Assembly: GCA_040954595.2 (NCBI GenBank)
Contig: CM082576.2
Location: 12,214,001-12,278,000 of the forward strand
Direction of reading: 5' to 3'
From: Balanoglossus misakiensis
Taxonomy: Eukaryota > Hemichordata
Length of the DNA stretch: 64,000 nt
Positions 24,661 through 37,648 of this stretch are shown one piece after another (the stretch's first letter is position 1; the number at the start of each line of letters is the position of its first letter). A program made the position numbers and the translations under genes. Under the pieces are notes generated by a model. The model did no database searches. It saw nothing but the letters and a program-made list of their open reading frames with translations, and was not told the DNA's origin.

Positions 24661-27600
24661 GCAAGAATCTGGGGGGATTTCTCTGCGTTTGTCCACATCA
24701 TCATTACCATATCTACGGACTTTGCATCTTATAAGATGTTAATTGGGATCGGGTAAACACAACATTGTTTCAGATTTGCACGTATTCTGGCCCCCGTGCA
24801 TGAGAGCTGTCCCCCTCATCACCAGGTCCAAAATACATGCGTACTAGCGCCCCTATTATCACGTCCCTTCCCTATTATGTTCTCAGTGCATGCGTAGTGA
24901 AGTCTTTTACTCACGTTCTCGCAAATCGCGATGCAGTTGACCGAATGACCGCGTGATGCTGTGGACAAACTCACAAAAAATTGACACTCCGTGGCCTTGA
25001 AAAAGGAAAATGCGTTGAAACCATGGCGATCAAGTGCGTGTAGGTTTGGCGGGGGCCACTTTTTTCCGCGAGCTTCAGACTTGCACGCAACTTCTGACGA
25101 TGACGAACGGCCACAAGCCGTGGTTTATAATGACAGTTTGATTAGTTTTAGGTGAAGTTTGATGATTGCGGTTAACCAGTTTATTACACACCTTCAAGCG
25201 TGATCGAGTCCCACAAAAGATCTAATGGCAACATTAAACTGACCCCTAACCCGCGCAGGCAAAGACACGATATGCACTTTTTTTTAATGTTCGCCGACAG
25301 TTGATGCGTCTTTTCTTCCCCATTTACCACATGGGCTTGCTGCTCGAGTTGATGTAATCCCTCCACTTTCTCTCTGCATGGCTGGCGCCTCGTGTTTACA
25401 ACTGGACATGCCCAGGGCAGCCATTCAGGTCAGCTCGGGCTACGCAACAGAAACCCCGCGCGCACGTCCACTTGATTTGAATACAGCGGCACCCGGATAT
25501 GCAAATTTATTGCCAGAGAACGGACCAAATCTCAGTCGGTGTTTTGCATGTTACGCAAGTGTTCTTAAAATAGAGTACTTTGCATGTATGTTGTCTTTAA
25601 GTACGCATGATTTGAAAGCGATGCAAGCGGTACGAATATTCAAGTAAGATAAAAAAAACATCAGTGTGGACTACATGTGATTTTTTTCATAATATCAAAA
25701 TGAGAGGCGTATTTTTGCGGAATATGATTTGACTGAAATTTCAATGACAAAATGAAAAGCGTTTCAGTTATATCCGTGGGCGCTACTGGCTTCGCTGAGA
25801 TGCCGAAAGACTGACTGGAGCGACGTCGCCAAGAATAAAACAAACAAGATCTAAGTTTAGATCATCCATCGTTCACTCTCCGAAAGGTTTCCCAGCAACC
25901 TACCGTGAAGTTGGCGCGCGGTGGTAGTGGTGTCCGGCTTGGTCCTCGCGGGGAGAAACATGAATTTTTAGGAGGATTTGACTTTCAATGCCTGCATTGT
26001 TTTCATATTTTTCATCCTACGAAGATTTTCATGGCCGGGTCATATCCTAAAGCCCCCCCCCCCCCTTTCTTCACCCCCCCCCCTCCCATTGTCCTCTCCT
26101 GGCCAATTCCCGAATCAGCCGGTTCGGTTGATCCCATTTTCTGTACCCGCCCAAAATAAATTTAGCCTGTCCACAAACAACGCAACTTTTAGTTAACTTA
26201 AAGTAAAGTCAACGGAAATTCTCTGACACGCTTTTCCTCGCATGACCCTTTTCTTCGAAAAAAGGAAGATATGTACTCGCTCACTGCCCACGAATGCGGC
26301 CAAACAAATAAATTGACTCGGACACCATCCGCATTCCATCGTAACCGGCGCTGGCGATGTGTGTTCTCATTGAAATAAACCCGTTGTCATATTTTAAACT
26401 TTCACGGTGATATATTTTATTCCTGCGCAAGTAATATTAGCTCAATGGGGCTGTTGTACCACGAGGGTTCAACTTCTGGCGGTTCCGGCCGATCCCGGAG
26501 TCACCGTTCGGCCTAGATTCCTGTAGACCGTGGTCCAAATGCAGAATTTAACGAAATGTCGGTCGAGCACGTTGCGTGCACGTTTTTATTTGCAATTAAA
26601 AGAAGTCATGTCTCTGTGAGTGGCTTAGTTACATAAGTCCTCTTTGGGAGCAAAATGGAAATAAAAGAAACGGCCAGGCACGAATCCGTGCATTTTGTCT
26701 TCACGAGAATATAAAACCTAAAAATAGAACTTCTTATAACTGGCGCGCTTGTAAGTCAAGTGGGCGCTTCAAGAGGGTGTTGAGTGAACGGTGTTCCACA
26801 ACGACAACGTGGCAATGTTGATGCAACACAAACCAGACGTTTGCATTAATTGCGTACATTTACAACAAGATCAGTGGATTCTCAAACGGAAAAGAGACTG
26901 AGAAATCAAAGGGAATCGTTATTTTCCGGCTGCAGAGCTATCAAAAAAAAGTATTTTTTTTTAATGTGCGCATGTCAGACTTGCCCGGTTGAATCTGGGT
27001 CAACACCCAATCAATGCTGGAGATCGATTTGCAAGAGTCATTGGCTGCTGAGATCGTCCATGAATTTAAAAAAAACCCTCGAGATTAGTTTGGTAGCCAT
27101 CAATTTATTGACACCACAAACATTCACTGAGATACAAATCTTCTGTTGATCCGGACACTTCGACCATGACGTCATCGCCAAGTCGGAGTCACGTTTTCGG
27201 GAGTTCTTGTGACTTCAAAAGCCGGGGGACTAACCCTATTCCCGGAAAAAAGTTACTAGTAATACATGACATCACCGTAGTCGCATGCGAAGGGACATCT
27301 CAACGTAGCACAAATTACTTTATGGCCCTTTTCCTAAAGTCTTGATTTATCACCGACATTTTGGTGCGTCCGGTACGAATTTCTCCATTGTGAGGCGTTC
27401 AATGACCGTAAGAATTATTCCGTCTCAGTATAGGTGCGCTCTTCCGATTTCTTCTGAAGCCGGTTTAATTTGTATTCGCCGCATTTAACTGGTGACCGCT
27501 TGGAACTTTCAGCGAAGAGACATGGCAAACTATACCAACAAGACTTCAAGCCCAAAATAACTGACATCTTATGATTAAAAAACATTACAATAGCTCGACT

Positions 27601-30600
27601 CTGATGACAACTCAAATTTGTTATACGTATTTCCGCGTTATTTTGCTACGTATTGAGTTTCCATGGCAAACATTTCTCATTATATTAAACAGCTAGCAAA
27701 TAGACTTTTCTTCATTGTACGACTCGACATGATACGATAAAATTCCCTTATATATTTAAACAAACAAAACAATACTAGTTTTTTGAATATATGAATTTCT
27801 GTTTATCAGTTAAAATTTTTAAAAAAACACGAATTAGGACATCGTGCCCTATAACCCTAACTAGTGTCTTTGGTTTGATATGAATGCGGTCAGCATGTGA
27901 GCATCATCTTAATCTACGCTTTGATTGGAACTTTAATATCCCAGGCCGCCGGAATCCACTGATTAGGGCTTCACTTGCTGTAGCCTTTCGGGGTTTTCGT
28001 TCAGCGAGGCTACAGTTGTTTCCTGTTGGAATCATTTGAACCACGATGAAGTGGCTGGCTTATCAATTAACACTCACTGCTGTGTGGCAGGCTCTGGAGG
28101 TTTTGACAGTTGAATTCAAGCCAGGGCTGTAGAATTCATCTGTCAACACATAGACCCTGGGTCTATGGTCAACAGTAATAACGTGGATTTGCACATATAA
28201 GGGAGCCGTCATTATTTTCGGCCGGGGGGGGGGTCGGTGGAATCAGAGAGAAGTCTCTCAAATAATGAAAAGCTGGAAGGGGGGGTCCTCAAAAAGTGGA
28301 GACAAAGGAGAGGGTTCACTCTTTTTTTTTTGGAAATGTATCAAAGTATTCAACTGAAATATTTGGTCGTATAGGGGTGCAGCGGGACTCCGCGACCAAA
28401 GGCAGCATAATATTCATACAAATGAATTCATTTTTGTTATTCGACTTTGAAGAAATATTGTCTACAGGTTCTTCCTAATGTGATTGCGTTATTTTTGTCA
28501 CTCTAACGCAGCCTATCCCATTGGTTCTCGTAAAATTGCTTGGATTAGCTGTTCGAATTGGCCGCAGATGTGGTGCATACGCCATATAGACAGTGGGGGC
28601 TCCTTATAATTAAGCTCAACGGCGGCCTGCGTTCAAGAGAATACTGTCTATTTTAGCATGCTTTGGGGAGTAGAACAAGAACCAGAAAACAATACAGGGC
28701 GAAAAGGACCACAGTTACCACGTATATCCCTTCCAAGGTAAACGAACTTCAAACATAGTGCATCGGAACAAGCTGTATGCATGAAGATTTTGTTGGATCT
28801 GTACACGGTCACTGACACAACATGATGGTGGCCCCTGGCTCAGGCGATCTGGGAGGTTTTCACGTGACAGATCCATCAATAGGGTCATCCAGGTTGTCCT
28901 GGTTCTAGTATACCAGGGTAAACTGTGGCAAACGCTAAAAGAATTCTGTCGAAAGGGTCAATAACCCTCCGGTCATTCGCTGCTACAGGTCATTCACCCT
29001 TTGCACTTGTTCCCCACATGTTCTCCCATTCGCTTGTCGTTCACTCGCATTCTGTCAATCGTCAACTCAGTACGTCCTGTTACTATATAAGTCATTTTCT
29101 TGAAGATATTTGTTTTGCTTTGTTTGCCTAATATTTCACCGAGGTGGGCCAATGCTGGGCGCGACGACAGCTACAGCCAGAGGCCTGAATTCGGATGACG
29201 TAATTAAGGTATGCACGTTCGCCTGATTGCAAAAATCCTTGAAAAAATCGAAATCGGCCTCGACAACCCATTGTCCACACTGGTGCGTATTTGTATCTTA
29301 AAAACCAACTAGGAGATTTCTGATCTTTTATCCATGATGGTAAACACACACCTCGAATAGTGGATACAGACTCGATGTTTTGGCAGGGGAATTAAACGTG
29401 GGGTCCGAAATGAAATGGTCATTCATGTGAGTTATTAAAGGGATTTTATTATGAAAACTTTCCCCACACACTTCACTTCCATACCCCATCGTCAAGGAAA
29501 CTCCTTTAGTATTATCCTCGAAAGTCTAGGTCAAGCTCTGGAGTCGAATTCGTCATCTGAATGATGTTATGGCGTCTTCTTCGAAAATCACAAAACTTTT
29601 CGTTCATAAGCAAGGGCATAGACTGACTTATGATTAAGACCAACGATGAGATCTCAAAAAATGGCAAAATAGCTGATGACAGCCAGTCTAAATTGTCTTG
29701 AAAGATTTGCTTGTCTCAACGTTATTCAGTTGACGTCGAACTGCAAATGACTTGAAATCATGCAGAATGTGAAGTCGGACACTTTGCTAAATAGGCGAAG
29801 GTGTGTAATATCTTCCAAAAAACACGTTACACAACAACTACGCGCCAAGATTATAAGCTTTAGTGGAGTTGCACGTCCGACTACAATAGTTTTTAAAATA
29901 TTCAACCACCAACGGAGAGTAGCAGTTTTGTCGGGGATGTGAAAACGCGGGTGTATTAACGTAACCGGTGAATGCAGTCCCATAACAACATCCCGGATTC
30001 CAGGAGTTCCCGTGCCCCTCCCACCGCCGCGATTATGTTCACGTTTTGAAAGACACTCGCCAAACTCGCTCCCAGGGAAGTACTCCGACAGCAGTGGTCA
30101 AAACGCTTTTTTTGGGGGGGGGGGGGAACACCAATTGAAAGTCACAAACGCTAACATCACATATTAAGCCTTCACAGTAGCCTATAACCACGCTGTACAA
30201 ACCAAAAATCATTTTCGAACTGCAGGTTATCTCAGAGCCGGTTCTCAGTCGTGAAGAGTTCTGGCATTTTTGTAAGCACCTCAGGACAGATCTAAATTGG
30301 ACATCTAGAGGCCTGGACAGAATTAACAGGACATAAAACTGGTACATGAATAATAATGACATTCCCTCGGTTGGTTGCAATAAAAACAACCCCTTCTCCT
30401 CACATAAGTAATGTTTGATGATGCTATTTATGTCACGTAGTGTGATTAATATAAAATATGGAAATAAAGGTATACATGTATCTATACTTTGTTAAAGTCG
30501 GATATTGGTTTTGAACAGTTAGATGGTACAGAGGATGCATTTGATAGCAGGAGTCGTCAAAACACCATTTCCTCGTATGTACATCCTGGTATGTTAGACC

Positions 30601-33600
30601 TTGCTTTGTGTATTCAAATCCCATTGCATTGTTTTCATAGACAGTAAATATGTTCCATCCTCGCACAAAAACAAGCGACCCTCCCCTTGGTTCGCGCACG
30701 AAACGAAATGGCTCTCTTCAAACTCTTGCATGAAACACGGTAGCCCTTACTTGCACATGGGGCGCGATTACGCGTACAGCGCCTGAGTTTTCAATGAGCA
30801 AAACAGTATTTAATATCACACGAAACAAAACTGAACAATATCAAACTATATTTTGTAGCCAAACACCAAGTTCAGTGGTCGTTTTTGAATTTCAAGATGA
30901 CTATCCCGCTTCCCTGAAGCCGAACGTTTGCGCCACGAAGATGATTGGTGGCAGCGCGTTTGCAATGTCGAGCAAAGACGTGTGGATAAAGGAAAGAATG
31001 AATCTGCCAGTGTTCGGCCGCCACACCAACAAGCGGCCACAGCCCTCCGCACTTAGATCATTGAATAAAATAAGGCATTGAAACGCATTGTGACGGGCTT
31101 ATTCATACTCAGGTGGACGTGTCGATGCGATGAGTCAAGAATATGTGCGGTTAATTTGCTTTTCATGGTGTTTTCGTGGAGTGCGCGCGGTAGGCGAGAT
31201 GCACACGTGGACCGCAATATTGGCGAGATGTCAGATTGACCACAGTCCTTCTATCACAGAGGGGCTGTGGCTTGTCACGTTGTTCGCAGGCGATCGCTTC
31301 AAGCATTGAGATTGAAATTCTAAATTGAGATTGTAAAATACAGTATTTCTTTGCCATTTTTTCAAACAGGGCGAGTTCCCATGACATAAATTCGGAGCCA
31401 AAATTCTCGCAAGCTGTCGACATCAAATACACCATACAAATTTCATTTCATTTCATTTCATTTGAACATGGCCTGGCATGATTATTATGGGTTTTCCGGA
31501 GACTTACGCAATATTAGTAGTCGTACGCTGCATTCTGCATGATACATTAAATGAGGCTGCTTGTGATATCAATATCATATGGACATAGGAAATGATTGTT
31601 CAAGTACAGTGACTGATAGAGAGAAAAGCATGGCCGGTATTTTTTCCGGGTCTTTCGGGATCGCGCGCCCTTTTTCGTGTTCGTTGAACCCGCCATCGGC
31701 TGTTTCTATGCCGAAATTCTTCGGCCGGTGATCACAACATAAGTCTAGTAGTTTGTTTACCCGGGGTGAGTTTCCCAGGGAGGTATCGGATTGTACAGTA
31801 CTTAGCAAAATAGCCTATAGAGGCATACTGTACCAATTTAGGCCACGCCCACGTTGCTTCGAGACTCACTCGGCTGAACACTGGACGTCAGCCAAAATGT
31901 GTTAGAAGCGCGATACGCCCTACATTCTGGGTGTGGGCATCTTTTGACAAAAAAATTCGAGTAGTAGATCAGTACTCTACTTAGGTACAAAGCCGGGGGA
32001 AAAGCTCACAGACCGACTTGGCCGATACAAGTGTTTTATGTTCGAATCATCGTTCTATGAATTTCGTTTATGGAATGAATTTCGGGTTTTCCTGACGTGG
32101 GAAGGGATGGACGCTCGCTCAGTGATTTGAAAAGTATATCTCAAATGCATCGCCTACTCATTCATTGCACGTTGTGTAGGCCGGTCCCATTCCAGTGTGA
32201 CAGTCACCTGACTTTCCCCCAAGCTGAATAAATGTCGTTCCGTCCTTGAGAATGACTTTGGCCTGAAAATTGGTCAGTGGGACAAGGTGACCTGTACTTA
32301 GTGTTTGTTTTGTTTTTACCTTTGAAAACTTTTGCTGTGACGGACGATCAATTCTCCTCTTTCCGTGGGAACGTTTCTTTGGAGAGGGTTTTGTAAGACC
32401 AACCGCGAAAAGTGGAACGCGGTTTCCCACAATCCCAACGCTCAAAACCGTTGTGAGTAGTTTAGACTGTTGTTGTGAAAGGGGGCCAGCCTAACCCGGT
32501 CTGGTCAGATATCTTTGTACAGAAAGCGTTCATATCTGTGGCCCACGGGGAACGTGCTTTTGACATGCGGTGGTAATGTTATGGAAACCTACCGCCACAC
32601 CTATGCATTACGTACATACATGTGAATACATTCGTAAGTTCTCCGTCAGTGCCTGGGGCGACTCTCTGTATACCACGTGGTGAGTTTACGCTTCGTAACT
32701 GTCTTGAGATTGAGTCGGGCGAGATAGTTTTTTACGTGAAATGCAATCTTTTCGCCAGACGTTTAAACCAAAAGTAACATAAGACGGACAAGTCACGTGA
32801 CTGCTCCGGGGGAGCAACGAAATCTCGTCTTTGAGGTACATGTCAGTCACGTGTATGCAGTGCGGTGAGTCAAAGATTCCGAAAAAAATCATCAGGATTT
32901 CGACTTTTATGAATCACCAGTCAACTTTTTTATCCAGTCAATCAGATCATATGGGTACCATCTGGTAGTTCTTTTGCCACGTGCGGTCTCAACCGCTTTC
33001 CTTTACATCGCGATCTGGACATCGTTGTTCGGCTGAGCGATCATACTACTATTTTGCATTTTTCAGGGCGCACAGTATCCAGACCACGCGGTGTTTTCAG
33101 GTAAAAAAAAAAGTCGCGACTTAAGATCTGATGACACAATGAGAAGTTTCGTGGAAGTGTTACCTAACGTCCCTAAAATAGATCGATACAGCGCTGTCCA
33201 TTGTCACGTTTTCTTTACAGTGAAAAAAGAAAATACATTAAAGGATTTATTAACAGGGTTTTAATGATGTCTCTTAAAGTTCAATGAACGCAGATACACT
33301 CACCTCTCGAGTGTCACAATTTACATAAGACAAAACAAGGGTTACCACCAGGTCTCGAGTCATAAACAATTTCCATTACAAGAGAGTGGGGAGAATAAAA
33401 TGTTCCCACCACGATCAGACAGATAAATGTTTTTCAAATATGTTTGTTTATTTATCACAGACTGCGAAATAAAGCCAGATACTGTAGGCTGTAATATTGA
33501 GGGACGATAGGTGGAAATGTGGTCGGTATTCGTGTACCAGAAATTCTCATTAAACTTTGCACACTGGGGTGTGCTGTGAATTCTTTTAGCCAAAAGCCCT

Positions 33601-36600
33601 TTAGAAACCCTTGTGCAAGGGCAAGGTTACATCATTGAATTTCCCGCTTTCTCCTATAGACTTGGATGAAATTTGTAAAATGTGTAAACAAAGCCACACA
33701 CGGCATTTTGTCGTGGGTTTCTCTCATGATGCTTGTTGTGCGTGAGACAAATTCGTTTACATGTACTACTATGCAATGGGTCACAAAACTCTGCGCTACT
33801 GCGCAGACTCAGACTCGGTTAAAGCATGGAAACTTTCTCGAGTATCTACGTGCTTATAGTTGGCGGGGAACAAGTCGTTTGCAACAACGTCCCACGTTCC
33901 TTTTATTTCATGCATAACTATTAGAATTTAGTGAGCGCGCAACTTCATATACTAGAAGTTCATGGAAAACTCGCCGGTCATGAGGCATGGGCCTGAAACT
34001 GAACGCTATGTAGTCAATCACTTCTGGTCTTTTGGGTACAGACAAAAAATTGTCTTTGTCTGTTATCCGGGGCGCATGCATCTGTATCGCGTTCACACCA
34101 CGCCATTGAACTAACACAAATACTCGATGAAACGTCTTAATTTTATCACAAGTTTAGCTCTGATGTTACTCATGTCCTGAGCTGTCGATTTTTTTTGATA
34201 AAAACTGCAAGAATTTGAGCGCAGTCTGCACTTGCATGGTCTTGCAATGAAAGGGGGGAAGTTGCCAGCTTCTCATCCAGATTGTATTTCATTCGTTGCA
34301 ATGTAAAGTTAACGTGCACGACAAGTTCACAAGTGTCCATTATGTTGCCAGGCTTTGCCAACTCCTTGTACATCTTCTCACGGCCATTGAAATTTCTTGC
34401 ACGCAAAACAAGAAAAGGCGATTCAAGCCGAATCACTGGGGAGCCTTGGTGAGCATTCGCACGACCAGAGCCTAGCCCCGACGCAAGGTCGTTTGAAACA
34501 CCTGAGAATCGTGCCTAAACCGAAGATCCCTCGTTTCTATTGACCTTGTGGTTATCATTGCATTGTGAATTCAACCGAAAGAGCGCGGCGGGGAAGCCGT
34601 GTTTACAAGGGTTGTGTGGTTGGAACGTGTAAATCGTGATGAGGCAAAGCCAGAATGATAATGACAGAACAGCGGGAAGACTATGTAACAAATCAACGTG
34701 CATGTACTTTTTTCTAGAATGGTAGCATTTACATTGAAAGTTCCTTAAGCCTCTACAGGTGAACTTATATATTTGCAATATTGTAAAGATTGAAAAATTC
34801 CACGCTTGGAGGTGGGCTGCAATTGAAGCCCGCCGCCCATGTGTTGCCGTCTATTGTCGGGTCTAGAATTTGTAACATGTATCTGCATGGACACGCGAAG
34901 AAGAATAAATCTGATTCCAAAACGTCGATCAAAACAGGATTAGAACGACATCCCCCACCAATTCTCAGACGTGACTTTGCATTCTGATTCTAACAAAACT
35001 TGTCGGGGAGGGTTATATACAATCATGCGAGATCACATATACATTATCATAGAACCTTGAGCAATACATTTCGAATGCGCTGAGAAATAGGAATGTGTTT
35101 ACGTAAAGTAAAGTTTCCATGTCCACGACTTTGCTGATGTCTACACATGTGTCGTGAGAGTTTCTTTTCGCCGGGGTCTGTCGGAGCACGCGGGGACGGC
35201 TGACCGCTTTCGTTTTTTTCATCCACAGCAGGGTAAGAGCGTTCGGCCGGAAAATGCAATTGTTTGAAGGGGGGTCATGACAAGCTTCACTAGATGATAT
35301 TTTACTAAATACCAAAATAAATATTCTCTGAGAGGAAGAAATATCGTTCCAGTATATCTGTAACATTTTTTTCTTACTAAGCACAGGGTTTTAATTTAAT
35401 GCATGCATATTCTCTTATTGGCATCTTTTGGAGTCGGTGGTCGAGTCGACCACGTGACGAACTGAGAAGATCATCGCGCTGTGATTATTGACTGCAGGTT
35501 GTCATTGCAAAGGAATTCAGTCGAAAGCGGCTTAATAACACAGCGCAATGCAGTAGTCGGTTTGTTTTTCTGCCTACCTAACCCCGTTGCGTGCATCACC
35601 GAGAGATTATAATCGTATTTTCACCGGCTGTTTACTCACGGTATCTGACGTGTCCTTGAAGACGCTCTACCCTGGATGCAGCTCTGGACAGGTGACTCGT
35701 ACCGTGACCTTGCAGAATGGAGTGGGGTTTTTTTGTTCGTCGTCCCATGTATTCTCTTTCGAGAAAAAAAGAATCCTTGTTTTTTTTCTTTAAGACAAGG
35801 GACGCCATCCATTGCATCACGCGATGTGTTTTCTGTTTTTAAAAAAAGGCAAAACAACAAGAAAACAGGATTTCGGCAGTGTGGGAGAATTTTCGCACAA
35901 TGCACAATGACAAGCGGTTTGCAGTTCAACAAAGGGGGAAAACGTGACCATGAGTTGGTTCAAAGTCGGTGCGGCCCGTTCGACCACTTTCTCGGTGTAA
36001 TTTTGTGACACGCAAGTTTGCAAAATTCCAGGGTTACATACAATTTCTGTTGCACAGGCGACACTCCCAACCTTTGCAAAATTATTCAAACCAGTTCAGT
36101 GTAAAATAAGCACTGATTTTGAATTATATGACTGTCTTGGCCGTTTGCGTCACATTATAAATGGGGCTACATATGAGGAAGACTCGCACGTCTGGCCTGC
36201 ATGCTTACCAACGCAACGGTGTACAAAGTACGTCTGTCGGAGCGTGCAGGAAAACGGGGTGATTGGTCATCGCTCTAGTTAATTAATAGCTGAACGAATC
36301 GTGCTACATCCCCGCTTCCAATCAAACAGCGGCAGCGGTTGCAGACAGCGCATGACGGGATTTACGACGACCGCGACCGGTCTTTAGTCTTGTTGCGCGC
36401 CTCCCGTAACCACATCTCGGTCACTAATCTACTTTTGTAATCTGGCACATGCGTTAAGCTGTCTTATAATTTATGTTGATTTTAAGGTAATAAAATGACG
36501 CTAGACAATACCTTGACAGGGTTCCATAAACGCATATACAGTTAAAGCGAGTTGTCAACGATATAAGCAATCTTACTCGCGGAGGTACATAGTTTATCGT

Positions 36601-36965
36601 TTGATATTTATTCATGAAAACGTGGGGTTTGCGATACTCGTGTTTCTTACGAGTCCGTGCGCATGCGTGATTCTTTAGTATCATTTTTGAGTGACCATTC
36701 GGCAGATAATGTACACGCACAATTAAATTTTATACTCGGTTAGGTTTCATATAGGAGAGATGCCCTCTCCTGATTTTATATAAGAACTTATTACCGAGAT
36801 CCAGAATAAAGTCCGAATTCATACTTGATATGTCGAGTTCTCGTCTTCATGTTCCAAAACGATGGACGCGCGTACGACCCGTGGTATTTCCCCATTAAAG
36901 GGGCAAGTACAGCGCCCAGAGCACATACTTAGGCATTTATCTGTAACCAATAGATGTTCATTATA
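24661..36965. other. gene-poor intergenic region
   Basis: I found no exon with coding character plus splice sites on either strand. Simple-sequence items include C-runs at 26052-26090, G-runs at about 28222 and 30113, a TTTCA pentamer run at 31441-31463, and a short palindrome CATAGACCC-T-GGGTCTATG at about 28149-28167. Regulatory elements may be present, but I cannot identify them by eye. Confidence 0.5.
31441..31463. repeat. TTTCA pentanucleotide repeat
   Basis: Four to five perfect TTTCA units in the intergenic region. Confidence 0.85.
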
Positions 36966-37363
36966 CTACCGTTGTCATTTAAGCACCCTGAAACACTGAT
37001 AAGAACTCCAATATAATTAGCCAGAGTAAACTGAGATTTTTATGCTGAAGTCCGCATATGGTTACATTTGCAATGATCATTATAACTGATTACATAGCTC
37101 TGTATCAACATGTACCACAGGGGGCATCCTGCTTCAAAACTGACACTGTGTAAAATCTCTTTACAAATGTGTACACATGTGTTTTAGACATGTTCGAAGC
37201 AGGACACCCCCAGAGTGTGTTGATACAGAACTGCTCTAATCAGTTCTAATGATCAAAACGAACGTAACCAGATGCCGACTTCAGCGTAGCAATCTCAGTT
37301 TACTCTGGCTAATTATATTGGAGTTCTTATCAGTGTTTCGGGGTGCTTAAATGACAACGGTAG
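36966..37363. mobile_element. foldback MITE with TA target-site duplication
   Basis: The left arm 36966-37140 and right arm 37192-37363 are near-perfect inverted repeats of about 172-175 bp. They begin CTACCGTTGTCATTTAAGCA and end with its complement TGCTTAAATGACAACGGTAG (the G of the right arm pairs with a diverged base in part of the arm). The 51-bp loop carries the palindrome ATGTGTACACAT. Both ends are flanked by TA (36964-36965 and 37364-37365), the target used by Tc1/mariner transposases. No coding capacity is present. Arm mismatches, for example TTTTTATGC versus GCTACGC, indicate some age. Confidence 0.8.
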
Positions 37364-37485
37364 TAAAAAGATGATTGGGTGCACTGTCCGCTTCTACTTG
37401 TGGCGCAGAAATTACTCCGACCATTGACACAGTGGAGGGGAACTTTACCCCCGACAGCGCATGCTCGGACGGACAGTGGTATTAC

Positions 37486-37520
37486 CATCATCATCATCAT
37501 CGTCGTCGTCGTCGTCGTCG

Positions 37521-37616
<96 letters not shown>

Positions 37617-37648
37617 ACATTCAACATTCAACATTCAACATTCAACAT
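37486..37648. repeat. CAT/CGT microsatellite followed by ATTCAAC heptamers
   Basis: A run of CAT triplets is interrupted by seven CGT triplets (37501-37520) and continues as CAT to about 37616. About four copies of a 7-bp ATTCAAC unit follow, to 37648. The long His, Met, Asp or Ser open frames across it are artefacts of the triplet repeat. Confidence 0.95.

Noticed and set aside
32158-32445. 95-codon minus-strand open frame with a basic N-terminal half
   Set aside because: I found no recognisable domain, no splice partners and no coding neighbours.
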